Positions 11,182 through 22,658 of a DNA stretch of 64,000 nucleotides are shown piece after piece. Under the pieces are notes generated by a model. The model saw nothing but the letters and a program-made list of their open reading frames with translations, did not search any database and was not told the DNA's origin. The stretch is from assembly GCF_900963305.1 (NCBI RefSeq), contig NC_042529.1:2846501-2910500 (forward strand), written 5' to 3'. The stretch comes from Echeneis naucrates. Lineage: Eukaryota; Chordata; Actinopteri; Carangiformes; Echeneidae. The position numbers and the translations under genes are program-made. How positions within the stretch are numbered: position 1 is the stretch's first letter; each line of letters opens with the position of its first letter.

Positions 11182-14100
11182 ATGTTCGCTGGTCTCCTCT
11201 TCCTGCTCGTCCTCACAGGTAAGTCCTGTCAGTGTGGACGAGTCTTCAGAAGGCTACACATCTTTTTGATTTCTTCTTCTCCTTTGTGTTGCATCCTCTT
11301 TGTATTGAAATAACCGGTGTGACTCTGACTCATGCTAAAAATGAAGAGGAACATGAAGAACATGTGAAGAATAGAGGAAAAAAGGAATAAGCATGTTTTT
11401 GTCTCTTGGTGAATGTGTCTTTGTGTTTCTGCTCCAGATGGGACGTCCTCTGAGGAAAACTGCAGCTACCAGGAAGTTGTAAATTACCTGAACTTGACCA
11501 AAAACAGTGAGCGGTTCTCCATGACCCGGCCGGTGAAGAACTACAGACGGCCAACGTGGGTTTACCTGGAGGTTCTTCTCTACGCCATCCTCGACGTGGT
11601 GAGTGAACTGAATCGTCAGGCAGCTGTCAGCTGGTCTCTCTTAGAGAGGGCCGCCTTCTCTTTCTGCTGATAGCAAATCCAGTTTTGGTTTATTGAAAAT
11701 GATATGTGGCCTGACTTGCTCTAGCTGTCTTGCTGGCTCTTTGCTTTTTATCTGGTTTGGGTTTATTGTTGTGTCTTCCCTGAACTGTTCATGTTTTTGG
11801 GAATGGAAATGCTGCGATGAGATTTAGCACACGTTGCATTGACCGTTTCATTTTCTTTTTTCTGTGGTGTGGTGTTTTATTTTGTGGCTGGAAAGATATT
11901 TACACAATTTTCTGTATTTACAGGTTGAGAAAGATCAAAAGTTCATTCCTTATGTTTGGACTGTCATGGTGAGTTTCTTTGTTTTTAATTTATTTATTTG
12001 ACCAAAAGCCTTTTAATTGGTGTCCCTCTTTCTCACATAACTGTTTTATTTCCCCGTTTTTGGCTTCTTCGCCCTCAGAGATGGCACAATGAATATATTT
12101 CCTGGGATCCAAACCAATTTTGTGGAATTGATAATGTTTCTCTCCCCGTTGAACTTCTGTGGAAACCAGATCTCACTATTGAAGAAATGTAAGTATTAAT
12201 GTGTCTGCATTGGAACAACAAAGACCTGCTTTAATCTCATTTTAATGTAAAAGTCGGAATGAATAGAATAAAAGAAAAATGATGATCATATTTTAAAAAT
12301 TCATGGCAGGAAGATGTTGTGACGATTCATCTCCTTTTAATTAAACCCCCTGAAGTCATTGCCATCATAGATATTTCTGCACTTGTTTTTGTTCAGGACG
12401 GAAAAAGACAAAGCTCCTCCGAGTCCGTATCTGACTATCAACAATAGAGGTGATGTTGAAGTCCAGAACGACCAGGTCCTGGTCAGCACCTGCAGGATGC
12501 ACATTTATAACTTCCCCTTCGACATTCAGAGCTGCAACCTCTCCTTCAAGTCTGTCATACACACCGGTGAGCGCTCCACAAAGTGCCTCAGCAGTTTCCT
12601 CCATCACGGTGTCTGATCGGAGAAACATGCAAACAAAAAATGTTTTTCCTAAAAAATCTAACATTTTTAGTTCTAACATGACAAACACGACTTCATCGCC
12701 CCCATCTGTCCTCATTGTTGTCTGAACTGTGATTAAAGCTGTTGAATCTCTCTCAGCCAAAGACATTCGGCTCCAGGCGAGCGATAATTCGTCGGAGGCC
12801 ACTGAGTGGTCTCGGGAGGTGATGCGGACGCAGTATGAATGGCTGTTCATCAACATGACAGTGACTTCCAACAACGCCAGCAGTTTATTCGCCCAGGACA
12901 TGATCATTTACAGTGTGAGTATCGACAGATGGATTATTTTCTTATTTTAATCCTTATTCCGCTCCGATCTCTGTTTTACGGCACCATTTTCTTTGTGATA
13001 CTCCTTCACCAGAGCTGACCTCTTTGAAAAGGTAAGCTGTGTTAGCTCAGCAGTCCTCATGGCTGCTCAGATTCATCTATGACCTCACAGTCATCACAGT
13101 TTATCAATGCTGCTGTAGGTGGTGTTTCTGGTGTTCTCACATCAGCCATCTGAACCTTAATCACCATTTCTCAGATCCACATGAGGAGGAGGTCAACCCT
13201 TTATATTGTGAACTTCATCCTCCCCGTCCTGTTCTTCCTGTGTCTGGACTTGGCCTCCTTCTTGATCTCGGACAGCGGGGGCGAGAAGCTGAGCTTCAAG
13301 GTCACCGTGCTGCTCGCCGTCACCGTGCTTCAGCTGATTCTGAACGAAATCCTGCCGTCCTCATCGAACAGGATCCCACTTATAGGTGAACCGTCTTGGC
13401 TTTACTCGGCTGGTCTTCTGATGAGTCTTGACTTGACGCAGCTGATCTTCTCCCTCCAGCCCTCTACTGCATCGGGATGTTTGCTCTGATGCTGCTCAGC
13501 CTCGTGGAGACGATTCTGGTCATGTATCTGCTGGATAAAGACTCGCCACCGCAGAACGGTGAAACAGATAAACATCCAAACCTGAACGAGGAGTCGAACA
13601 AACAGGGCAACACCAGCTTTCTCAAATGTCATGAAGGTGAGACCTGGATAAGCCCAAAGTTTCCTTTTACAGCTACCGCCGACAAAACCAGCCTAAAAGG
13701 ACCAGAGTGAGACATTAATACAGGATCAAAACAGGGAAAAAAAAAGTGATGTCATGAAAATAAAAAGACAACCATAGCTGCTCAAATACTGAACTTACTC
13801 ATGAAATAGTACATTTTCAGTGCGTCTCAAATTGTAATAATTTTTTTTGGTGAATAGAAACTGTCCTTTCAGAGTTACACAAGCAGACTCAGTGTGCATG
13901 TATCTATGATGGTGCAGGGGGAACTCCGTCTGAACTTCTGTCTGCGGCCAAAGAGGTGAGAGGATGACTTTGAAATGAAACAGCCGCTCCGATCCCTGAC
14001 TGTATGAGACGAAGTGTGGTGGATGTGTTTTTCAGGAGCAGCAGGCCTTGGATAAGGTGTCAGAGGACCTGAAGGCCATGGAGAGAACCCTGACTCTGCT

Positions 14101-14245
14101 CCTGAACAGCAGGAAGGACCAGGCCAAACCTCCCGGATACTGGAGCAGAGTGGCCAGGAGGGTCAACAAAGTCTTCTTCATCTTCTACATTACAGTTGTC
14201 TGCGTTTTCTTAGTTTTCATCTTCATAAAATGGAACAACGCGTAG
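11182..14245 (+). CDS. 5-HT3-like pentameric ligand-gated channel, copy 2
   Basis: Second intact member of the array. Exons: 11182-11218, 11438-11598, 11924-11968, 12079-12188, 12397-12566, 12757-12914, 13175-13385, 13460-13636, 13873-13955, 14036-14245; 453 aa. An in-frame ATG at 11155 would add nine residues; I chose 11182 because MFAGLLFLLVLTG gives a compact signal peptide like those of its neighbours. Exons 3, 4, 5 and 7 have exactly the same lengths as in copy 1. The Cys-loop runs C150 to C164 with FPFD; TM2 carries GEKLS at its base and NEILP at its outer end, predicting cation selectivity. Loop-D Trp (YVWTV) and loop-A Glu (EEM) are kept, while the loop-B position is Val171. The cytoplasmic loop contains a CxC motif (QCACIYDG) shared with copy 3. 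TM4 follows RRVNKVFFIFY. Ligand unknown. Confidence 0.87.
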
Positions 14246-15551
14246 ACAGGATCATGTTTGGGTCTGAGCTTATTGGTCCAAACTGCTGAGATCTAAAGTG
14301 TAAAATAGTGATTATTCAGCAAACGTTCAGTCCAGTCCGGTCCCTGCTGATTTGTACGATCAACTTCTTTCTCTTCTGTGTCTGCAAATGGTTTTTGAAA
14401 TGACTTCAGACAAAAGCATCAGCCAATTTAATACAAATGCCCATTCATCAGATACTTGCTCAGAGGAGGATAAATTTAATACAAGTGGCTTGTTAGAATA
14501 ACAGCTAACGAACTGCAATTATTTTCTCCATTAAACCAGCAAGCTTCCTGTTGGGTTAACACAAAAAAAACCAACAAAGCATAGACATCATCATAGACAC
14601 TCGAGACATGGAGAGAAAGAAAGAAAACGCCAAGGTTTAAGTTTATGCTCAGTCTTTCCATCTTTTCTTTGTCTAAATCACAAACACATCTTGTCCTGCA
14701 CCGTAGATTGAGGAATGAGCCGCCGCACAAACTGGGGAAAAGCACCGCTAATGTTAGTTTGCAGCTTCAAAATGATTCTCCGGTGCCAAAAATCACTGAC
14801 AGTAACATTCACATAATGGACCTGAACTCTGTTTGTGCTCTGAGCACTTAAGAGCGGTTTCATTTTTCATATCTTTCTCTGCGGGAAGCTGCACAACATC
14901 AAATTATGTGCTCATAAAAGCCCTGTTTTCCCACATCCTGGTTTTAGTGACACTGCTGAGCTAATTGTGAGTATTATAACTATTGTCTCATCTTTGCAAT
15001 GTCATTTTTAAATATATTTATTATCAAGTTGTGTTTTTTTTTTTTTTCCTGATATGTCTGTCATGTAATTGCTGTCTGCTGAAACTTTGGCCTCTATAAT
15101 GTGTTTCCTAAAGTCAGTTCTATCAAACAGCAGATCTGTGATCTGTTTTGAAAACATGTATCAGACTCTGTATTGAACAAATAAACAATACAAATACACA
15201 AAACAGATTCAAGTCTTGAGGTGGTTATCGATAATAATAACAACAGTATTCACGTCAGTTATTGAGCTTAAATTTAGGCCACTTTTCATAAAGTCCATAT
15301 GTATATTTCCTTTATAAATATCGTAAAGGTTAGAGTTTCCTGTTTGGTAAATGTTTGGGGGTTTTATTGTATGTTTTTTTTTTTTTTTTTTTACAAATGA
15401 AGGTTTGGCCAATTACTTGTCTAGCCCTCTTCCGGTGTGATGAAATAGGTTTTTTATTGCAATATAATATTTCTGTGCAGCTCAGAGAGGGAAGGGGTGC
15501 CCATTTGCTGGACACACCGCTGGTGGACTTTGGATTCACTGATCCTGAATC
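14246..15551. other. Intergenic region between channel copies 2 and 3
   Basis: No coding exon recognised. Probable 3' UTR of copy 2 at the left (AATAAA-like sequences near 15179), then AT-rich DNA with poly(T) runs near 15037 and 15373. The bases just before 15552 presumably include the 5' UTR of copy 3. Confidence 0.35.
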
Positions 15552-18500
15552 ATGATGCCAGTCGGCTTCTTTCTGCTCCTCCTCACAGGTAAATCAGAAT
15601 TTATTTCTCCTGTTGATTTTGTTTATTATAATTTATCCGCTTCTTTTTGTGAGCTCCACAAATTGACACCCGTTCATCTCCGACGTTCTGAGATGGAGGC
15701 AGAAATTTGAAACAAATATCCCGGTATAGATAAAATCGGAGCTGTTTGGCTGGAGTTTATTATTGAATTATCCACATGTCCATCTTTGACCACAAGCTCT
15801 GGATATTATTACAGATTATTACATCTGCTGATCTGTGATCTGGTTTTTACTGTGAACTGATTAAAAAAAAAAATCTTCAACACACTGAAAACATTGTGAT
15901 GTTTTTAGCAGCGGATGGAAAGTCCTCGCAGACAGTCTGCAGTTATCAGAATGTTTTAAACCACCTGACCTTAACCAAAGACAATCCACTGTACTCCATG
16001 ACCCGGCCTGTCAGGGACCACAGAGTCCCGACCGAGGTGAAGCTGGACGTCGTGCTTTATGCCATTCTGGATGTGGTGAGTGTTTAAGGCTTTATTGTTT
16101 TCTGATCAGCGTTCAGTTTAGTGTATTTTTGTCACTTGGAAGGACGTCAACAGCTTGCTAAATGATTCTGATAAAACTGGGAGGAAAGTGGACCAGATGA
16201 TCATCAAGTGCTGGCTATTTATAAAAGCCTGGTCAGGTGCAGATGCTATTAGAATAGATGAGTCATCAAGCGATCAAACAATAATGACTTCAATTACAGT
16301 TTGTGGAAATGGCTGACGCAAATCCAACAACATCATTTGTTGTTTTTAATCTGTGTTCTTTCTATCAGATTTCAATTTCCTATAAATGTGATGACAACAA
16401 TGGTTTTATATTTGATCACAATGAGGCATCCGATGCCGTGTTCTCCGTATTTTAGATTCAGTGTCAGAATAGTTTCATTGTCATTTGTTGTGACTTTTCA
16501 CATATTTCTTTGTCTGTTCATAGAGAGAACTTGACCAGACATTCATTCCTTATGTTTGGATTTACTTGGTGAGTTTTCTCACAATCAGAAAAACAAAATT
16601 TAAACTAATCCTACTGTTCAAACTTTTTTAATCATGTTTCCTAAATTCCCCCTCCTGTTTTCATTACTAGATGTGGAATAATCAGCACATTTCATGGAAC
16701 TCCAGTGACTTTTGTGATATTCAGAGTGTGACTGTTCCTACTGATGTTTTGTGGAAGCCAGATCTCATGATTGTGGAGATGTAAGTGTGTATTTGCGTGC
16801 TTACGTTCACATATTGATGTAACAGTAATTAGTCCTCAATACAAACTTGGCTAACAATTTCAAATTGTTAAAGCTCAGAGGGTGAAAAACAGGAAGGAAA
16901 CCTGCATTGTGTAATATAACACAATGTGTGTGTGTGTGTGCGTGTGTGTGTGTTCACAGGACAGAAAAGGACAAAGCTCCTGCAAGTCCCCAACTGACTA
17001 TCTTCCATGACGGCAATGTGTTTCTTAAAAACGACCAGGTGCTGCTCAGCACCTGTAAGATGCACATTTATAAATTCCCCTTTGACATTCAGAGATGCAA
17101 CCTCTCCTTCAAGTCAATCAGTCACTCGAGTGAGTCCGAGTCACGTAAACACAAACATGAACACACTCCTCCTTCGGTGACTTCACAGATGTATTTTCCA
17201 TCTCCCTCCTCAGACGAGGAGCTTCAGCTGGATAGATTCTTCAGCTCTGAAGATGCCAGCGACTGGTCACGCAACCTGACGCAGTACGAGTGGCTCTTCA
17301 TCAACATGACAGTTACCAAAATAACTTTCCAGGAGATGGGCTCTCCGTACGATATGATCATTTACACTGTAAGTATTGTTGGTTACAGACGTACGGCTTT
17401 TCTACGGCGCTTTCCTTAAAGGACATTTTTGTTTGTCTCATAAAATAATTCCTGAAAATAGGTCACTGAATACACATCTGATGGAATCCTCAAAAAAAAA
17501 AAAAAAAAAAAAAAAGTTCAGTTTCTTCTTCTTCTTCTTCGTACCTGTAACTTTTACAGACATTACTCTCCTTCTCAGGGAGATTTCTCCTCACACTTCG
17601 TCCACAGAAATAATCTCAGACCTTAGAAATGTAGCTTGTGGCCCAAGTCTGACATTCAAACATCATTTCCCAGATCAGCATGAAGCGGAGGTCAGCCCTT
17701 TACATCGCCAACTTCATACTTCCCGTCATGTTCTTCCTGTGTCTGGACTTGGCCTCCTTCCTGATAGCTGACGGAGGGGGCGAGAAGCTGAGCCTGAAGG
17801 TCACCGTGCTGCTCGCCGTCACCGTGATGCAGCTTATTCTGAATGAAATCCTGCCGTCCTCATCGAACAGGATCCCACTTATAGGTAAAAACCAGCCTGG
17901 TCACAAACTTAGAACTGGACAGATCACATGTTGTCACCTGGTGATGGCGGTAGATTAAGGAGCTGCTTGGAGAACATGAACATCTGTGCAGACTTTAATT
18001 GCCTCCAATGATCTGGTCCAAAATGGCGGATGGCGCATTGAGTCACACCAGATCTTTAGCTGTACCGACTCAGTGTGTGGCTTCTTCTCCCTCCAGCTGT
18101 CTACTGCGTCGGGATTTTTACTCTGATGATGATCAGCGTCCTGGAGACGATCTTGGTCTTATATCTGCTAGACAAAGACTCTGCCTCCCAGGACAGTGAG
18201 ACAGACAAGGACCGAAGTTGGAGTGAGGAGAGCGTGGCCCAGCGAGACCGAGCTGACTCCCATATCTCTGGAGGAGGTCAGCGATTCACACAATCACACA
18301 AACATAACTACCTTTATCATTTCAATTTTTCATTTGATGCCGTTTTTATTTATTCATGAATAATTTTAAACAGGCACAGTCTGTCTCACAATAAAAACTG
18401 GTTGATTTGATCATTTTGTGTCTTCCATGTTGTTCCAGAAGAGAAGTGGAGTCGCTGTGGGTGTGTTTGTGATGAGACACCAACAGAACTGCTGAAGGTT

Positions 18501-18972
18501 GGGATTCATTTTTTCTTTAATTCAATTTCACTGAAATTCCTTCCACAAAAAGGGCAAAAAAAAATAATAATAATAATAAATTAAACCACAACTGCAGAAT
18601 ATTGAACACAGACAAAAACACTGCATGATATATAAAAAGACAGATTACAACACGAAAAAAAAAAAAAAAAAGAGTTGGTGTTGGTGGTGATGTTGTTTGA
18701 TGCTCATGAGCCACCGTCTCTGTTGACGCCTGGTTCAGGTCAGCAGCAGTGAAGTGACGGAGGCGTCCCAGGCGTTTGAAAAGCTCTCCGTTGATCTGAG
18801 GGAGGCGGTGAAAACTCTAAATCTGCTCCTGAGCAGCAGGAAGGAGGACGGGAAGGCTGGTTACTGGGCCAGAAAAACTCAAACAATCAACAAAGTTTTC
18901 CTGATTTTCTACATCACAGCTGTCACTGTGTTCTTGGTGTGTCTGTTCTTTGAATGGTGCAGCACGCCTTAA
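15552..18972 (+). CDS. 5-HT3-like pentameric ligand-gated channel, copy 3
   Basis: Third intact member. Exons: 15552-15588, 15909-16075 (or 15912 start), 16524-16568, 16671-16780, 16960-17129, 17214-17368, 17674-17884, 18097-18276, 18439-18497, 18739-18972; 455 aa. Signal peptide MMPVGFFLLLLTG. The Cys-loop spans C152 to C166 (FPFD present); loop-D Trp (YVWIY) and loop-A Glu (VEM) are kept; the loop-B Trp of 5-HT3A is Ile173, and the usual H-T after it is H-S. TM2 (GEKLSLKVTVLLAVTV, then NEILP) is almost identical to copy 2, so these two are the closest pair. The cytoplasmic loop has RCGCVC, matching the CxC of copy 2. Intron 4 ends in a (TG)n run directly before the acceptor, and intron 6 contains long poly(A) and CTT runs. 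The exon 2 acceptor is a tandem tag/cag (NAGNAG) site. Confidence 0.86.
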
Positions 18973-19860
18973 TTATTGTGAAATTTAATGACACCACCAT
19001 CTCATCAGTCATTATATGAAACTGCACGTTGGAAAACGTCCCTTGCACGTCTTGCACGTCTTTGTGTGTGTGTAAAGTGTCTAATGTCTTTGTTACCTGA
19101 ATCATCAACTCTGTTAAAACGTACGTGATGTCTAAATGTTTTACACATTATTCTCTGAGCCTGGTTGGATTAGAAAATGTAGAAATATATCAAATATAAC
19201 CTAAATGAAATATTTGGCATTGTACATTCTGCTGAGTTGCAGTAAGAACTTTTCATTCATGGTGGTCTGACAAATCAGTATTTATCCTCTTCTGTTCTTT
19301 TATTTATTGAAATCTCAGCTGTCTCATGAAAATGTGTTGAAACAATAAAAAACAAAAATTTCTTTGTGCAGCTTGGATTATATTATAAAATATAAAATAA
19401 AATATTTTTTATATGTACAGTATTTATCATAGCAGGTGACGTCACCTGTGAGATTATTAACTCCGTTTTGAGGCAGTGAGTTTAAAATGTGTCTGCTGGC
19501 CATCTTTTTTTGAAGCCAGATTTCATTCATTTTATCAACTATTAGATAAAATTTTTAAATCTCTTCAGCGTTGGCTTCACTGTGGATTTTGAGATTATCA
19601 ATTTTAAAGTATGTAATATGAATATTTCAAACTTATACTGTTAATTTTGAAATATATTAATTTTAATACATGACAGATCACTGGTATCGTCAGCAAAATG
19701 CTATTTTAGACAGACATTAAAAAAATAGCCACATTACAATCAGCCAACAATCTGACATTGAACTGGGTGGTGTTATATCATAAAAAGCCGTTTTTTAAAG
19801 TTTTTTAAAGTCTTAATTTCTCTCTAAATTCACCTTTTCTCGGCAGAAACACAGAAACGT
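18973..19860. other. Intergenic region between the channel cluster and lrrc59
   Basis: Very AT-rich, no exon recognised. Probable 3' UTR of channel copy 3 at the left, with AATAAA near 19345. The sequence turns GC-rich at about 19870, where the lrrc59 promoter begins. Confidence 0.35.
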
Positions 19861-19889
19861 GAATAAACGACGCGCACTTCTCCTCCGGG

Positions 19890-19903
19890 ACAGCAGGGGG
19901 CGC
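19890..19903 (+). promoter_or_regulatory. Putative CTCF binding motif
   Basis: The sequence acagcagggggcgc agrees with the CTCF core consensus CCASYAGRKGGCRS at 13 of 14 positions (by eye). It lies in GC-rich DNA about 215 bases before the lrrc59 first-exon donor, between the channel cluster and lrrc59. A motif match does not prove occupancy. Confidence 0.45.
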
Positions 19904-20239
19904 TGCTCGGGGCTCGGCTCCTCCTCCTCCGGGCCACCGTACAATCAGTGACGTGGATTTTCATTCAGTCAGAAAAAAAAAAGAGAAAGAAAGAAACAGA
20001 AGAGAAACTAAACTCGGCGACTTTTCAGTTTTTCCTCCAACTTTGCTCCTTCTTCAAACACCGGGCTGCTCTTCTTCCCCCCCTCCCCCCGTTAACCAGC
20101 TCCGGCCGGCGGCGGAAGGTGAGTGAGGACCGTGAACGTCACACGGTGTGTCCTGACGGCTCCGCGTCTTCTCGTCTTTTCCTGACTAACATTTATTTCT
20201 CTCTGTGTTTGTCCGTCCGGCTCATCTGCAGGATCCACG

Positions 20240-22658
20240 ATGAGTAAAAACAGCAAAGTGTTGAACCTGAAGGATAAAATCAGCGGGAACGAGGCGGACC
20301 TGAGTCTGTGCAATCTGTCGGAGCTGCCGGTCAGAGAGCTGGTCAGTCTGATCCTTAGAATAAAAATTATCATCATGACGCTCAAATCAATCAAACTGTG
20401 TGCTGAAACTTTACCCCCTCAACTCTCATCTCAAATTAACTGCATTTGGCTCAAATTACTTGAATTATTTCCAAAAATCCCAACAAATGATCACCACCTT
20501 CCTCCCTTGGAGGCTTATTTAGAATTAAAGGGGTCCAATTTGTTGCCATCCTGCACAATATGTATTTTTACTTCATATAATTTTAGTTTTATTTATGTGC
20601 ACTGAGGTTAATCAAAGATCTGAGTTGTTCTTCCAAAATACAGTGTGTGCTAAGCTGACTCATGTTGTAATTTATGCCAACAGGCTTTATTCCCCAAAGC
20701 AACAGTGGTGGATTTGTCTTGCAACAACATCACTTCCCTCCCTGTGAGTACCAACAATCGCACAATTGTTAAACACACACAGTTTATCCTGAAATGATGT
20801 GAGTTTTTTTCTGGCTTTAAATGGAGCAAAGTATATGTGGGATTTGTCTTCACACATTAAGGCCTTGAGGTGAATGTTGACTTATTTGCACTGATATCTC
20901 TTTCTGCTTGCCTGGTTTTAATCATCTTTGTGGGCCAATTGAATTTTTTTTATCTTCTACTTTATCCCTAAAATTGTTTTCTATTGAACCACAGCTGCAA
21001 ATATCTTTTTAACAAAAAAAAAAAAAAAAAAAAAAAAAAAAGAATTTTAAAGGTTAAAGTCATGAAACTTTTATTTCAGGAATGAATGACTAATTCAGTG
21101 TCAGTAGTCATGAAATAAAAAATGCTCAAGTTGTAATAAACTTAAAGCTGCTTATTTCCTCCTGTCAGTCATTAAAATGGCTTTTTTGTTTTCTGTGCAG
21201 CCAGAGTTCTGCAACCTTACCCACCTGGTGAAGGTGGATCTGAGTAAAAACCAGCTGACGTGTCTACCGGATGACCTGGGGAACCTGACCAACCTTCAAC
21301 ATCTGGATCTGTACAACAACAAGCTGACTGTTCTTCCCGTCAGCTTCTCCCAGCTCAGGGTGAGTGCAGGACACGAGCTGTTAGCTCATGTTCCATGTGT
21401 ATGTTCTGTGTAAAATCAGTGTGTGGAATCAATCATGCACTGATTTTATAGCCAAACTCAGGACCTATTGGAATAAATCTTTTATTAGAAATCACGCACT
21501 TTGCTGTTTTTAATAAGCTTTATTTGGATAATTTGTAAGGGAAAATGTTAAAACGAGAGGATGAGAAGATTCTCTCGTGTAATTCAATTAAATGTGAAGC
21601 TCCAGCTGCAGTCGGTCATCTCCACTGAGCTCTGAAGTGGATTCTCTGGCTTTATGTTGTTCTACACCAACAGTTTAAATTGGCTTTGTTTGTCCTCAGA
21701 GTCTGAAGTGGTTGGATCTGAAGGACAACCCGCTGGAACCTGGTCTGGCCAAAGCAGCAGGAGACTGTCTGGATGAGAAGCAGTGCAAACAGTGCGCCAC
21801 TAAGGTGACGGAGAAATACAGAGCGAACGGTTTACACATTGTTTTTCAGTGCAAGTGTTTAAAACTTGAGTTCTGCTGTGTTTTTGATTTTCATTTATTT
21901 TTTCCTCAGGTGTTGCAGTACATGAGAGCCATTCAGGAGGAGGTCGATCGAGCACGAGAAAAACGTCTTTTGAGGGAAAAAGGTTGGTGTCAAACAAATA
22001 TTTTTATTTGTTTTACTTGGAAACTTGAGCTTCAACTCATCAGCGAAAAGCAGAAAGCTTCTCTACATATCTGCAGAAGTCATCTCCAAACAAGTATTTT
22101 TCTTAATCAGAGCTGGAGAGGAAGAGGGAGGCGAAGCAGAGGGAGCGGGAGGCCAGAGAGAAGGAGGCTCGTAAACGTGAGAAAGCAGAGGAGAAAGAAA
22201 AGAGAAGGAAAGAGTACAACGCTCAGATGGCGGCCAAAACTGCACAGGAACAACAGAAGAAGAAGAGCGAAGAGAGGAAGAAAAAGAACGGACAGTCTGC
22301 AGGTGAGAATGAAGGTGTGAATGATGGATAAATGTGTCGGGTCCTTGTTGACGTGCTGACGTCTTCTTCTCTTGCAGATAAAAAAGTGGTTGCAGAATCT
22401 GCACCGAAACCTCGGCGTTCTTTCATCGGCCTGCTGTTCAGGCTCCTCTTCCTGCTGCTGCTGGGATTGGCTGGCGTCGCCGCCGCTTGCCGTCTGACCG
22501 ACCTGCAGAAGGAAGACTTGTGCGTGCCTGTCAACGTCGCCGTGGATGACGGCCTATCCTGGGCCAGAGAGCAGGAGGCTGCGTTCAAACAACTGCTGCA
22601 AAATCTGTCATCTGCTGCCACGAAGTACCTTGAATCCACACAGACGTCCAAGAACTAA
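20240..22658 (+). CDS. lrrc59: Leucine-rich repeat-containing protein 59
   Basis: ER and nuclear-envelope tail-anchored protein; mammalian LRRC59 helps import FGF1 and other cargo and associates with ribosomes. Coding exons: 20240-20341, 20684-20743, 21201-21359, 21700-21804, 21910-21982, 22111-22302, 22378-22658; 323 aa against about 307 in human. A non-coding first exon probably ends at 20118 (ggcggaag then gtgagt). N-terminal leucine-rich repeats run at about residues 19-130 (LPxxxxNLxxLxxLDLxxN pattern). A long Lys/Arg/Glu-rich coiled coil at about 140-230 is encoded largely by the sixth coding exon. A single transmembrane helix at about 246-266 follows PKPRRS, and a short lumenal tail completes the protein. 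The start [13 protein letters not shown] matches the family. Poly(A) signal AATAAA at 22923-22928. Confidence 0.93.
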
